Shown: positions 40,287 to 49,043 of the stretch, piece by piece
Numbering within the stretch: the stretch's first letter is position 1
Layout: each line of letters starts with the position of its first letter
Assembly (NCBI RefSeq): GCF_023072615.1
Contig: NZ_JAKNRW010000004.1
Span: forward strand, 124,001 to 188,000
DNA: 64,000 bases
Direction of reading: 5' to 3'
DNA from: Pseudomonas violetae
GTDB lineage: Bacteria > Pseudomonadota > Gammaproteobacteria > Pseudomonadales > Pseudomonadaceae
Made by a program: the position numbers and the translations under genes
The notes under the pieces: generated by a model
Database searches by the model: none
The model's input: the letters and a program-made list of their open reading frames with translations, nothing else
What the model was told of the DNA's origin: nothing

Positions 40287-42196
40287 CTGCCCACACCGCC
40301 GCCGCACCGAGCATGTTGTCCTCGGCCGAGAAACGCAGCGCTGCGCGCCAATTGACCTTGGCGATGCTCGCCCTCGGCTTGCTCGGGTTGGGTCTGATCT
40401 GGCGCTGGCTCTCCCCGGAACAAATCGGCGTCAGTCAATTGCTGCTCGGCTTCGCTTCGGTACTGGTCGCTGTGCCGGTGATGCGTTCGGCTTGGTACAG
40501 CTTGCGTTATCCGAGCCTGCACGGGATCACCGATCAGTTGATTGCACTGGCGATGCTCGGCGCCTGGGCTACCGGTGATTTGCTCACGGCTGCATTGCTG
40601 CCGATCATCATGATCTTCGGCCACGTGCTGGAAGAGCGCAGTGTGATCGGTTCCCAGGAGGCCATTCACGCCCTCGGCAAACTGACCCGCAGCCACGCGC
40701 GAAAGGTTCAGGCAGACGGCGCCATTGTCGAAGTCGACAACGGCACGCTCAAGGCGGGTGACATTGTCGAGGTGCGCGCCGGGGATCGAGTGCCGGCAGA
40801 TGGTCGGGTGTTGTCCGGTCAGGCGAGCCTGGATACCGCTTCTATTACCGGCGAGTCGGTGCCGTTGGAGGCGAACGTCGGCATGGCCGTGTTCGGTGGC
40901 GCGATTAACCTCGATGGCCTGCTGCGCATTGAAGTGACACGCACCGGCAATGAGTCGACTCTCGGCAAAGTCATCGCGCTGATGCAAAGCGCTGAACGTT
41001 CCAAGCCACCGATCACCCGTTTGCTGGAGCGTTACGCCGGCAGCTACATGGCACTGGTGTTGTTGCTGGCCGCAGTCACCTGGTTCGTGACCAATGACGC
41101 CCAGGCGATGCTCGCGGTGTTGGTCGCGGCGTGTCCGTGTGCACTGGTGTTGTCAGCGCCGGCCACGGCGATTGCCGGGGTCGCGGTGGCGGCGCGTCAC
41201 GGGATTCTGATTCGCAGCTCGGCATTTCTCGAAGAGCTGGCGGACCTGACATCTCTGGTCGTCGACAAAACCGGGACGCTGACGTTTGGCACGTTACGCC
41301 TGCAATCCATCGACAGTCCGGTGGAAGATCGCAGCCAGGTCTTGAAACTTGCCGCCAGCCTCGGCTCGGCGAGCAGTCACCCGGTTAGCTGTGCGTTGGC
41401 CAGCCTGGTTGCGCAAGAGCATTTCCTGTTGCTCTCAGACATTCACGAACGCCAAGGTTTGGGCGTGGTGGCGATGACTGAGCAGGGCGAAGCAGCGCTG
41501 GGTCGTCCGGAGCTGTTCGCGCAGTTGGGCATTGCCACTTCCGCCGTTCCCGATCATGACGGGCCAATTGCCGGTCTGGCGCTGAACGGTGAATTTCTCG
41601 CCTGGCTGCTGCTGGCGGACACCATCAAGCCGGAAGCGCGCTTTGCCCTGAACGAGTTGCGCGAGCTGGGTTTGGGTAGGCAGTTGCTGCTCACGGGCGA
41701 TCGGCAAAGTGTCGCCCGTACGTTGGCGCGGGATGTTGGTATCAGCGACGTCGAGGCCCAGGCGTTGCCGGAAGACAAACTCAATCGTGTGATGACCGAA
41801 ATCGGCAAAGGCTTCCGGCCGATGGTGGTGGGCGACGGCATCAACGATTCCCTGGCGCTGAAGGCCGGCGTGGTCGGCGTGGCCATGGGCGCTGGCGGGG
41901 CGGACATTGCCTTGGCGTCGGCAGACATTGTGCTAATCGGCAGCGACCTGCGGCGGCTCGGGACGTGTGTGCGTTTGAGTCGCCAGTGCCGGCAAACCCT
42001 GCAAGTGAACGTGATCATCGGTCTGGGCTGGACCTTGGCGATTGTCGCGTTCGCGGCGTTCGGCTGGCTCGGCGCGGCCGGGGCGATGATTGCCGCGCTG
42101 CTGCATAACCTGAGTACCTTGCTGGTGTTGGGCAACGCCGGCCGTTTGCTGCGGTTTCAGGAACCTTTGCTCAAGCTCAAGGACGAAACGCTCTAA
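40283..42196 (+). CDS. P1B-type heavy-metal transporting ATPase
   Basis: 637-residue cation pump without an N-terminal HMA domain. TGES at residues 189-192, the metal-site motif CPC at 284-286, phosphorylated Asp328 in DKTGTLT, HP motif SSHP at 364-367 and GDGIND at 517-522. The last membrane pair carries HNLSTLLVLGNAGRLL. The ZntA/CadA class usually has an acidic residue in this segment, so zinc, manganese, cobalt or copper cannot be decided from sequence. Eight membrane helices are expected. It is the last gene of the SPFH operon (ATGA overlap). With no HMA domain of its own, it may take metal from the histidine-rich SPFH partner; this is inference. Confidence 0.88.
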   Translation: MTAHTAAAPSMLSSAEKRSAARQLTLAMLALGLLGLGLIWRWLSPEQIGVSQLLLGFASVLVAVPVMRSAWYSLRYPSLHGITDQLIALAMLGAWATGDLLTAALLPIIMIFGHVLEERSVIGSQEAIHALGKLTRSHARKVQADGAIVEVDNGTLKAGDIVEVRAGDRVPADGRVLSGQASLDTASITGESVPLEANVGMAVFGGAINLDGLLRIEVTRTGNESTLGKVIALMQSAERSKPPITRLLERYAGSYMALVLLLAAVTWFVTNDAQAMLAVLVAACPCALVLSAPATAIAGVAVAARHGILIRSSAFLEELADLTSLVVDKTGTLTFGTLRLQSIDSPVEDRSQVLKLAASLGSASSHPVSCALASLVAQEHFLLLSDIHERQGLGVVAMTEQGEAALGRPELFAQLGIATSAVPDHDGPIAGLALNGEFLAWLLLADTIKPEARFALNELRELGLGRQLLLTGDRQSVARTLARDVGISDVEAQALPEDKLNRVMTEIGKGFRPMVVGDGINDSLALKAGVVGVAMGAGGADIALASADIVLIGSDLRRLGTCVRLSRQCRQTLQVNVIIGLGWTLAIVAFAAFGWLGAAGAMIAALLHNLSTLLVLGNAGRLLRFQEPLLKLKDETL

Positions 42197-42350
42197 ACCC
42201 CAGGAGCGGGCTCGATTCAAACTTTTCAGAACTGTGCGCCCACTTCGTAGTCATCTAGGGTGTGGGCCATCGTTATTTGGACTCACGACGGCTGTTGCGA
42301 GCGCCGCGAGTTATAGAAAAAGGCTGTTAATTCGATAGCCAGCTATTTTT

Positions 42351-42357
42351 CTATGAT
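42351..42357 (+). promoter_or_regulatory. Candidate RpoS-type -10 element of cfa
   Basis: CTATGAT, 43 bases before the cfa start, resembles the sigma-S -10 core (CTATACT). cfa genes of pseudomonads are known to depend on RpoS in stationary phase. Upstream, 42197-42350 holds a lone GGAGCGGGCTCG repeat half (42203-42214) and AT-rich sequence but no gene. Confidence 0.35.
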
Positions 42358-42399
42358 GGTCTACCCTCAGATCAGACGTCTGAAACAAGGGGATTATCC

Positions 42400-43584
42400 A
42401 TGCTCGCGCAACTTCCACCGGCCTTACAGAATCTGCAGTTACCGCTTCGCTTGCGACTCTGGGATGGCCATGAATTCAATCTGGGCCCGACGCCCAGCGT
42501 CACCATTGTGGTCAAGGACCCGCAAATGGTTACCCAGTTGACCCATCCAAGCCTCGATGCACTCGGAGCGGCGTTTGTCGAAGGCAAACTTGAACTCGAA
42601 GGCTCGATCAGTGAGGTGATCCGCGTCTGCGATGAATGGAGCCAAGCGTTACTGGGTAACGCCGACAGTCAGCCAGCGCGCCTTGTCCATGATAAGGAAA
42701 CAGACGCCAAAGCGATTTCCTACCATTACGACCTCTCCAACGCGTTCTATCAGCTGTGGCTCGACAGCGACATGGCGTATTCCTGTGCGTATTTCGAGAC
42801 GGGCAGCGAATCCCTTGAGCAAGCCCAGCAAGCTAAATTTCGCCACTTGTGCCGTAAATTGCGCCTGCAACCGGGTGATTACTTGCTGGATATCGGTTGT
42901 GGTTGGGGCGGTTTGGCGCGCTACGCGGCCCGGGAGTTTGGCGCGAAGGTGTTCGGCATTACCCTCAGCAAAGAGCAATTGGCCCTGGCCCGTGAACGGG
43001 TTAAAGAAGAAGGGCTGGAGGATCTGGTTGAGCTGCAACTGCTCGACTACCGTGATCTGCCCCAGGACGGGCGTTTCGACAAGGTGGTCAGCGTCGGTAT
43101 GTTTGAACACGTTGGCCATGCGAACCTCACCGAATACTGCAAAATTCTGTTTGGCGCGGTGAAGGAGGGTGGCTTGGTGATGAACCACGGGATCACCGCC
43201 AAGCACATTGACGGCCGTCCGGTGGGACGCGGTGCCGGTGACTTCATCGAGAAGTATGTGTTCCCCAACGGCGAGTTGCCGCACCTTTCAATGATCTCGG
43301 CCGAGATCAGCGAAGCAGGGCTTGAGATCGTCGATGTCGAGAGCCTGCGCCTGCATTACGCGCGCACCCTCGACCATTGGAGCGAGCGCCTGGAAGACAA
43401 CCTGGAAGCCGCTTCCAAAGAAGTGCCGCAACAAGCGTTGCGGATCTGGCGGTTGTATCTGGCCGGCTGCGCTTACGCGTTCGCCAAAGGCTGGATCAAC
43501 CTGCACCAGATCCTCGCAGTGAAAGCCCACCCGGATGGGAGCCATGAACTGCCCTGGACCCGCGACGACATCTACACGCCTTAA
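42400..43584 (+). CDS. cfaB: Cyclopropane-fatty-acyl-phospholipid synthase
   Basis: 394-residue Cfa enzyme that methylenates cis double bonds of membrane phospholipids using S-adenosylmethionine. The N-terminal lipid-binding domain is followed by [25 protein letters not shown], the SAM motif [16 protein letters not shown], and [10 protein letters not shown] with the conserved Glu-His. AAGGGGA provides a good ribosome site. The stop codon overlaps that of the convergent cardiolipin synthase gene. Having both in one place groups two membrane-lipid remodelling enzymes. Confidence 0.96.
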   Translation: MLAQLPPALQNLQLPLRLRLWDGHEFNLGPTPSVTIVVKDPQMVTQLTHPSLDALGAAFVEGKLELEGSISEVIRVCDEWSQALLGNADSQPARLVHDKETDAKAISYHYDLSNAFYQLWLDSDMAYSCAYFETGSESLEQAQQAKFRHLCRKLRLQPGDYLLDIGCGWGGLARYAAREFGAKVFGITLSKEQLALARERVKEEGLEDLVELQLLDYRDLPQDGRFDKVVSVGMFEHVGHANLTEYCKILFGAVKEGGLVMNHGITAKHIDGRPVGRGAGDFIEKYVFPNGELPHLSMISAEISEAGLEIVDVESLRLHYARTLDHWSERLEDNLEAASKEVPQQALRIWRLYLAGCAYAFAKGWINLHQILAVKAHPDGSHELPWTRDDIYTP

Positions 43585-45020
43585 AGTATCGGTGATATCA
43601 GCCGGGCGACCCGCATGCCGACTTGTTGCAGACGGTGGGTCTCCCGGCTTTCTTCTTTTGCGATCTCGTGGGCCTGGGCTAAATCATCGTTGAGCATCTG
43701 CTCCACCTCGGCGGCGAACACGCTGTCGACGGTCAGCAACATCACTTCGAAATTCAGCCGGAATGAACGGTTGTCCAGGTTGGCGCTGCCGATGGCGCTG
43801 ATTTCGCTGTCTATCAACACCACTTTCTGATGCAGGAATCCGGGCTGGTAACGAAATACCCGCACGCCTGCGCGCACCGCTTCAAAGGCATACAGGCTGG
43901 ACGCGGCGTAGACGATCCGGTGATCCGGGCGCGAGGGCAGCAGCAAGCGCACATCCACCCCTCGCAGGACGGCCAGGCGTAATGCGGCGAACACGGCTTC
44001 GTCCGGGATGAAGTAGGGGCTGGCGATCCACACGCGCTCAGTTGCCGCATGGATGGCTTCGACGAAGAACAGCGAACAGGTTTCGTAAGGGTCCGCCGGA
44101 CCGCTGGCGAGTAATTGGCAGAGCACGCCGTCGTCCGGGTACTCATCCGGCAGGATCAGCGGCGGTAGCGAGCGCGCGGCCCAGAACCAGTCTTCTGCAA
44201 ACGATTCCTGCATGCTGGCCACCACTGGCCCGCGCACTTGCACGTGGGTATCGCGCCAGGGGGCGAGGGGCGGCTTCTCGCCCATGTATTCGTCGCCAAC
44301 GTTGTGCCCGCCGACGAAGCCCAGTACGCCGTCCACCACCACAATCTTGCGGTGGTTGCGGAAGTTGACCTGGAAGCGGTTGAGCCAGCCGCTGCGGGTG
44401 GCGAAGGCTTTGACCTCGACGCCAGCGTCGCGCAGCGTCTGCACATAGCTATGGGGCAACGAGTGGCTGCCAATGCGGTCGTACAACAGGTAAACCGCCA
44501 CGCCTTCGGCGGCCTTTTTCAGCAGCAGGGTTTGCAGGCGTTGGCCGAGACGGTCGTCGTGGATAATGAAGAACTGGATCAGCACGGCTTCCTTGGCGTG
44601 GCTGATAGCCTCGAAAATCGCTTCGAAAGTGGCGGTGCCGTTGATCAGCAATCGTACTTCGTTGTTCGCCAGGCACGGCATGCGTCCCAGTTTCGGCATC
44701 GCTCTCAACGAGGCGTAGGCATTTGATGCGCGGGCGGTCAGGGCTTCTTCTACCCAGGGGCGCCAATTCAGTTCGGAGATGGCTTTGCGCATTTCCTCGT
44801 TCGCCTGGCGCCGGGCCTTGATATAACCATCGAAGGTGCTGCGGCCGAAGACCAGGTACGGGATAAGCGTCAGGTAGGGAATGAACAACAGTGACAGGGC
44901 CCAGGCTATCGAGCCTTGGGCGGTTCGAACGGTCAACACGGCGTGGATGGCAGCGATCAGGCCCAACGAGTGCAATAGCGCGATCAGATAACCGAAAACA
45001 TGCGGTCCAAAATAATCCAT
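43581..45020 (-). CDS. cls: Cardiolipin synthase
   Basis: Phospholipase D-family enzyme of 479 residues that joins two phosphatidylglycerols. Two N-terminal membrane helices ([42 protein letters not shown]) precede two catalytic HKD motifs, [10 protein letters not shown] and [10 protein letters not shown]. The start at 45020 gives [15 protein letters not shown]; an in-frame ATG at 45062 would add 14 residues without a membrane role. The gene converges on cfaB, and the two stops share TTAA. Confidence 0.94.
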   Translation of the reverse strand: MDYFGPHVFGYLIALLHSLGLIAAIHAVLTVRTAQGSIAWALSLLFIPYLTLIPYLVFGRSTFDGYIKARRQANEEMRKAISELNWRPWVEEALTARASNAYASLRAMPKLGRMPCLANNEVRLLINGTATFEAIFEAISHAKEAVLIQFFIIHDDRLGQRLQTLLLKKAAEGVAVYLLYDRIGSHSLPHSYVQTLRDAGVEVKAFATRSGWLNRFQVNFRNHRKIVVVDGVLGFVGGHNVGDEYMGEKPPLAPWRDTHVQVRGPVVASMQESFAEDWFWAARSLPPLILPDEYPDDGVLCQLLASGPADPYETCSLFFVEAIHAATERVWIASPYFIPDEAVFAALRLAVLRGVDVRLLLPSRPDHRIVYAASSLYAFEAVRAGVRVFRYQPGFLHQKVVLIDSEISAIGSANLDNRSFRLNFEVMLLTVDSVFAAEVEQMLNDDLAQAHEIAKEESRETHRLQQVGMRVARLISPIL

Positions 45021-45151
45021 GGGGCAACCTTGCTCCTCAAGATTCAATGCATAACAGATCATGTTCCGTGCAGAATGTCGCTATTTAATTGGTCCATGAA
45101 CCGAAGCCCGTGGCTGACGTCTAACGGCCACTATTGATCAGGAGTTACTCG

Positions 45152-45673
45152 ATGAACGTTCGTCTGCTGGGTTTGGCCATCGCCCTTGGTTTGTCCCTTC
45201 CTGTGGCCGCTCAGGCGCAGATGCTGCAGCCAGGTTTGTGGGAATTGACTTCGAGCAACATGAAGGTCGATAACCAGGACCTGCCGGATCTGCAATTGAT
45301 CCTCGGGCAGTTGCAAAGCCAGATGACCCCGGAGCAACGGGCGCAGTTGGAAAAGCAGGGCATCACTATGGGCGGTAAAGGGATTCGGGCATGCCTGACG
45401 CAGGCCCAAGTGGCCTCCGACAACATTCCCCTGACGGACCCGCAATCGGGCTGCAAGCAGGAAATCACCGAACGTAACGGCAACCAGTGGAAATTCCGTT
45501 TCAGTTGCCCGAAAGCGCAAGGTGCCGGTGTGGCGACGTTCCTCAGTGATCGTGAGTTCACCACCAAGGTCAACGGTACGTTCAACGCGACCGGCATTCA
45601 GCAGAAGGGCAGCCTTGATACTCGCGCCGTCTGGTTGGGGAAGGATTGCGGAACGGTCAAGCCAAGGGCTTAA
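45152..45673 (+). CDS. Secreted DUF3617 protein
   Basis: 173 residues with a signal peptide (MNVRLLGLAIALGLSLPVAAQA) and the DUF3617 pattern: MLQPGLWELTSSNMKV near the N-terminus, a central glutamine-rich helix, and paired cysteines in IRACLTQAQ, SGCKQEIT, RFSCPKA and KDCGTV. Probably periplasmic with two disulphides. The family has no assigned function. The start at 45152 has a CAGGAG ribosome site. Confidence 0.85.
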   Translation: MNVRLLGLAIALGLSLPVAAQAQMLQPGLWELTSSNMKVDNQDLPDLQLILGQLQSQMTPEQRAQLEKQGITMGGKGIRACLTQAQVASDNIPLTDPQSGCKQEITERNGNQWKFRFSCPKAQGAGVATFLSDREFTTKVNGTFNATGIQQKGSLDTRAVWLGKDCGTVKPRA

Positions 45674-45687
45674 AAGCGTCGCGCGCA

Positions 45688-45732
45688 AGGCTCGTGCCTA
45701 CGAGCGATTAGTAGTCCGTAGGCGCGAGGCTT
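45688..45732. repeat. Imperfect inverted repeat after the DUF3617 gene
   Basis: AGGCTCGTGCCTAC (45688-45701) faces GTAGGCGCGAGGCTT (45718-45732), 12 of 14 positions pairing. It resembles the Pseudomonas TAGGAGCGAG repeat family in composition and may end the DUF3617 transcript. The rest of 45674-45798 shows nothing else. Confidence 0.55.
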
Positions 45733-45798
45733 GTCTGCGAAGGCACCGTTTAAAACCTCACACTCCTTCGGCTGTAAAAGCCTATCAATCAGCATCCT

Positions 45799-46062
45799 CC
45801 CAAAAATCCCTCCCGCTGCTCGGGATTCGGTGTACTAGTTGCCCTTTTGCGGCGCCCCGGGTTCGCGGAAATGCACCTGGTCATCGATCATGCCGGGGAT
45901 CAGCCATTGACCCCAGGCATCGATTTCCACGTTCGCCGTTTCACCTTCGATGCTGCCGGCGATCTTGACGATACGGCCATTGCTCACCATCACCAGCAGA
46001 TCGGCGTCAAACTCGCGTCCTTCATTCACCAGCCGAGCATTGCGAATCAGCACGCTGCTCAT
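45799..46062 (-). pseudogene. pyrQ: Decayed dihydroorotase paralogue (PyrQ-like) fragment
   Basis: N-terminal fragment of a dihydroorotase-like amidohydrolase. It begins MSSVLIRNARLVNEGREFDA and reaches the metal-site segment WLIPGMIDDQVHFREPGAPQKGN, where a TAG at 45835-45837 stops the frame after about 75 residues. Reading on in frame gives YTESRAA then GGI, a match to the conserved SESRAAVAGG(I/V) block of intact enzymes, so an in-frame stop has cut a real gene. After about 45799 homology ends, so most of the usual 400-plus residues are deleted. In P. aeruginosa the intact copy (PA5541) sits beside the same carbonic anhydrase and folE2 genes and is a Zur-regulated back-up enzyme. Confidence 0.88.
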
Positions 46063-46064
46063 GC

Positions 46065-46625
46065 TCAAAACTCGTTCTGCAGTGCCTTGTAGCCGCGCAC
46101 CAGGTCGATGTTGGTACGCGCCACGTCCTCGGAAAACTCCGAGGCATTGACGCTCACCGGCGGGAACTGCGACAGATCGGTGCCGGTGCCGATGCGCGTA
46201 GTGGACGGCACATAGAAGGCGTCGGGTAAGTCCCGGCCGTCCACTACCGAATTGTGTCGAACCACGCAGCCGTGACCGACCATGCAGTTGAACAATACGC
46301 TGTTGAAACCGATGAACACTCGGTTGCCGACAGTGCAGGGGCCATGGACGATGGAGCGGTGGGCGATAGAGGTGAACTCGCCGATGGTCACCGCTGCGCC
46401 GGACTTGGAATGGATCACCACGCCGTCCTGAATATTCGAGTTGGCGCCGATGGTGATCGGCTCCATCTCGCCCGAGGCGTCGACTTCGTCGGCACGAATC
46501 ACTGCATAGGGGCCGACGAATACGTTGTCGCCGATCAGCACTTTACCGCAGATGATTGCGGTTTTATCCACGTAGGCCGATTCCGCAATTACCGGCAAAT
46601 CACCTGAGGGATTCTTGCGGATCAT
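46065..46625 (-). CDS. Gamma-class carbonic anhydrase-like protein (PA5540-like)
   Basis: 186 residues forming a left-handed beta-helix: hexapeptide repeats such as AIICGKVLIGDNVFVGPYAVI, and histidines at the usual metal positions in GVVIHSKSG and IAHRSIVHG. This matches the gamma-carbonic anhydrase/YrdA family. Lying in a Zur-box operon next to folE2 and a pyrQ remnant, it is probably a back-up enzyme for zinc starvation, perhaps using another metal. Its stop overlaps the pyrQ fragment start region by a few bases, showing the original operon continued into pyrQ. Confidence 0.85.
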   Translation of the reverse strand: MIRKNPSGDLPVIAESAYVDKTAIICGKVLIGDNVFVGPYAVIRADEVDASGEMEPITIGANSNIQDGVVIHSKSGAAVTIGEFTSIAHRSIVHGPCTVGNRVFIGFNSVLFNCMVGHGCVVRHNSVVDGRDLPDAFYVPSTTRIGTGTDLSQFPPVSVNASEFSEDVARTNIDLVRGYKALQNEF

Positions 46626-47497
46626 GGCTTGCTCAACGCGTTGTAAAGGGTGTTTAGGTTGTATTCGAACAGACCGGTAAAGGTACTGGCCTGACCGGTT
46701 GCCGCGAGTGCATCGGAGTACAAGGTGCCACCGATGTGCGCGCCGCTTTCATGGGCAATCTGCTTGAGCAGGCGCGCGTCCTTGATGTTTTCCATGAACA
46801 CCGCTTTGACCTTGGCCTGGCGAATCTGGGTGATCAACGCAGCCACTTCGGCGGCCGACGGTTCACGCTCGGTGGACAAACCCTGAGGCGCCATGAAGTT
46901 GATGTTGTAGGCCTGACCCAGATAACCGAAGGCGTCATGGGAGGTGACGATCTTGCGATTGCCTGTTGGCAGCGAACCGAGTTTGGCCTTGGCTTCGGCG
47001 AGCAGGGCGTAGATCCGTTTTAGGTACACCTGGCTGTTGCGCTGGTAGTCGGTTTTGTTCGCCGGGTCGGCAGCGATCAGTGCTTTGGTGATGTTGGCGA
47101 TGTATAGCTCCGCGTTCGCCAGGTTGTGCCAGGCGTGCGGATCGGGGATGGTTTCGCCGTCCTCATCCAGTGAGCGCGGGATGACGCCGTGGCTGGCGCT
47201 GATCACCGGGGCATTGGTTTCGGTACTGGTCACCAGGCGATCCAGCCATGGTTCGAAGCCGAGGCCGTTCTTGATGATGAGCTTGGCCTTGAGCAAGGCT
47301 TTGGCATCGTCCGGGGTCGGCTCATAGGTGTGGGCGTCGGCGTCCGGGCTGACCATGTTGGTGATCTGGATATGATCGCCGCCGACCTGATGGGTCATGT
47401 CGGCAAGGATGCTGAAGCTGGTGACCACCTGCAGTTTCTCAGCGGCAGACACGGGCATCGACAGCATCAAACTCAATAGCACGAGTAAAGCGCGCAT
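46622..47497 (-). CDS. Metal ABC transporter substrate-binding protein (ZnuA/AztC-like)
   Basis: Cluster A-I periplasmic binding protein of 291 residues with signal peptide (MRALLVLLSLMLSMPVSA). Candidate metal ligands are the His of DAHTYEP, His of DPHAWHN, His of TSHDAFGYL and Asp of YSDAL. A His at the third position favours zinc, since manganese binders usually have Glu there. The long His-rich loop of ZnuA is missing. The start at 47497 has a GAGGTG ribosome site; an ATG at 47512 overlapping the permease stop would give a five-residue longer form. With the permease and ATPase upstream it makes a complete importer. Confidence 0.88.
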   Translation of the reverse strand: MRALLVLLSLMLSMPVSAAEKLQVVTSFSILADMTHQVGGDHIQITNMVSPDADAHTYEPTPDDAKALLKAKLIIKNGLGFEPWLDRLVTSTETNAPVISASHGVIPRSLDEDGETIPDPHAWHNLANAELYIANITKALIAADPANKTDYQRNSQVYLKRIYALLAEAKAKLGSLPTGNRKIVTSHDAFGYLGQAYNINFMAPQGLSTEREPSAAEVAALITQIRQAKVKAVFMENIKDARLLKQIAHESGAHIGGTLYSDALAATGQASTFTGLFEYNLNTLYNALSKP

Positions 47498-47508
47498 CGG
47501 TAAACACC

Positions 47509-48375
47509 TCATTGGGATGTGAGCAAAGGCGGGCGGCGCAGCAAGCCGTGCACCGGACCGAAAACCACGGACAGCAGATACAAACCGCCAGCCACCAGCA
47601 CAATCGCCGGGCCGCTGGGCAGCGAGTTATAGAACGACAGCAACAACCCGAACCACACCGAGAGGCAACCGAGCACGGCGGAAATGGCTATGAGCACTGG
47701 CAATCGGCGGCTCCAGAAGCGCGAAGCGGCCGCGGGCAACATCATCAAACCGACCACCATCAGCGCGCCTATCGCCTGGAAACCGATTACCAGGTTTAAC
47801 ACCACCAGGGTCAGGAATACGCCATGGGCGAGTGGCCCAAGACGGCTGACGGTTTGCAGGAAGAGCGGGTCGAGGGTGTCGAGCAGCAGCGGTTTGTAGA
47901 TCAGCGCCATGGCGATCAGGCTGAAGCCGGAGACCCACAACATGCCGTTCAATGTCGGGCCATCGACGGCCAGCGCCGAGCCGAACAACAGATGCAAAAG
48001 GTCCAGGCGCTTGCCGGCAAAGCCGAGGATGAGCACGCCGCTTGCCAAGGAGATCGGGTAGATCGCGGCGAGGCTGGCGTCTTCTCGCAGGCCGGTGCGG
48101 CGGGTGATCCATGCGGCGAGACCCGCCATGCTTAGGCCGGCACCGAGGCCGCCAATCGTCAATGCGGGAAGACTCAGACCGGCGAACCAAAAACCCAGCG
48201 CGGCACCGGGCAAGATGCCGTGAGCGACGGCATCGCCGATAAGACTCATGCGTCGCAGAATCAGAAACACCCCCAGCGGCGCAGTACTGCAGGCCAGTAC
48301 CAGACCTCCGAGCAGTGCCCGACGCATGAATACGAACTCTTGGAACGGCTGCCAGAGGTGGGCGGCGGCAATCAT
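47509..48375 (-). CDS. Metal ABC transporter permease (ZnuB-like)
   Basis: Integral membrane subunit of 288 residues with about eight membrane helices, ABC-3 family. Typical segments are PLGVFLILRRMSLIGDAVAHGILPGAALGF, LLFGSALAVDGPTL and LVIGFQAIGALMVVGLMMLPAAASRFW. It forms the channel for the neighbouring binding protein and ATPase. Its ATG overlaps the ATPase stop in ATGA. Confidence 0.93.
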   Translation of the reverse strand: MIAAAHLWQPFQEFVFMRRALLGGLVLACSTAPLGVFLILRRMSLIGDAVAHGILPGAALGFWFAGLSLPALTIGGLGAGLSMAGLAAWITRRTGLREDASLAAIYPISLASGVLILGFAGKRLDLLHLLFGSALAVDGPTLNGMLWVSGFSLIAMALIYKPLLLDTLDPLFLQTVSRLGPLAHGVFLTLVVLNLVIGFQAIGALMVVGLMMLPAAASRFWSRRLPVLIAISAVLGCLSVWFGLLLSFYNSLPSGPAIVLVAGGLYLLSVVFGPVHGLLRRPPLLTSQ

Positions 48376-49043
48376 CGAGCCACCTGTGTTTGCGGTTGTG
48401 GGCGAATCAGTTCGGTGCTTGGTCCGAGCGTGCAGCCGGTGCTTTTGATCAGCAGCGTTTGGGGAATGTGTTGGCGAACGGCGGCCAAGTCATGGCACAC
48501 GACGACGAGTGTTCGACCGTCGGCGTGCCAGGCGTGGATGTGTCTCCAGAGCAGTTCCTGGCCGAGTTCATCGAGTGCGGCGTCGGGTTCGTCGAGTAGC
48601 AGTAATGGTGCTTCGGCGAGACTTAGCCGGGCGAGCAGCGCACGTTGTAATTCGCCGCCTGAGAGCGCCATCAACGGGCGATTCTCCAGGCCTGTGAGGT
48701 ACCAGTTTTCCAGCGTTTTTTTGAGTCGCTGATTACGGAGCTCAGGCGATTGTTTGCTGCCCCAGAATCCGGCGGCCACCAACGCTTGCAGACTGATCGG
48801 GAACTGGCGGTCCAGGTGTTGTTGCTGAGGGAGGAACGAGAGGCCGCCCTTGCGTGGAACATCCAGAACTATTTTGCCCGCCAGTGGTTTTTGCAGTCCA
48901 GCGATGACTTTCAGCAAGCTGCTTTTGCCCGAGCCGTTGGCACCGATGACGCCGGTGAGGCTTCCTTTGGCTAACTCGAAATTCACAGCGGGCGTGAGTG
49001 GTTGACCGGGTGCGCCCCAGCGCAGGGATTGGCAGCGGATCAT
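48372..49043 (-). CDS. Metal ABC transporter ATP-binding protein (ZnuC-like)
   Basis: ATPase of 223 residues: Walker A GANGSGKSS, signature LSGGELQR, Walker B LLLLDEPDA and switch His in VVVCHDL. It starts MIRCQSLRWGAPGQPLTP and ends in a short tail without extra domains. Its ATG overlaps the folE2 stop in ATGA, so the importer is translated with folE2 from the Zur-box promoter. A separate housekeeping znuABC is expected elsewhere in the genome. Confidence 0.93.
   Translation of the reverse strand: MIRCQSLRWGAPGQPLTPAVNFELAKGSLTGVIGANGSGKSSLLKVIAGLQKPLAGKIVLDVPRKGGLSFLPQQQHLDRQFPISLQALVAAGFWGSKQSPELRNQRLKKTLENWYLTGLENRPLMALSGGELQRALLARLSLAEAPLLLLDEPDAALDELGQELLWRHIHAWHADGRTLVVVCHDLAAVRQHIPQTLLIKSTGCTLGPSTELIRPQPQTQVAR

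Noticed and set aside
46565..46573. TTATCCACG resembling a DnaA box
   Set aside because: One mismatch from the consensus; only exact matches were counted.
48850..48870. GTGGAACA resembling half of a parS site
   Set aside because: Only one half matches; the opposite half does not pair, unlike the three full palindromes.
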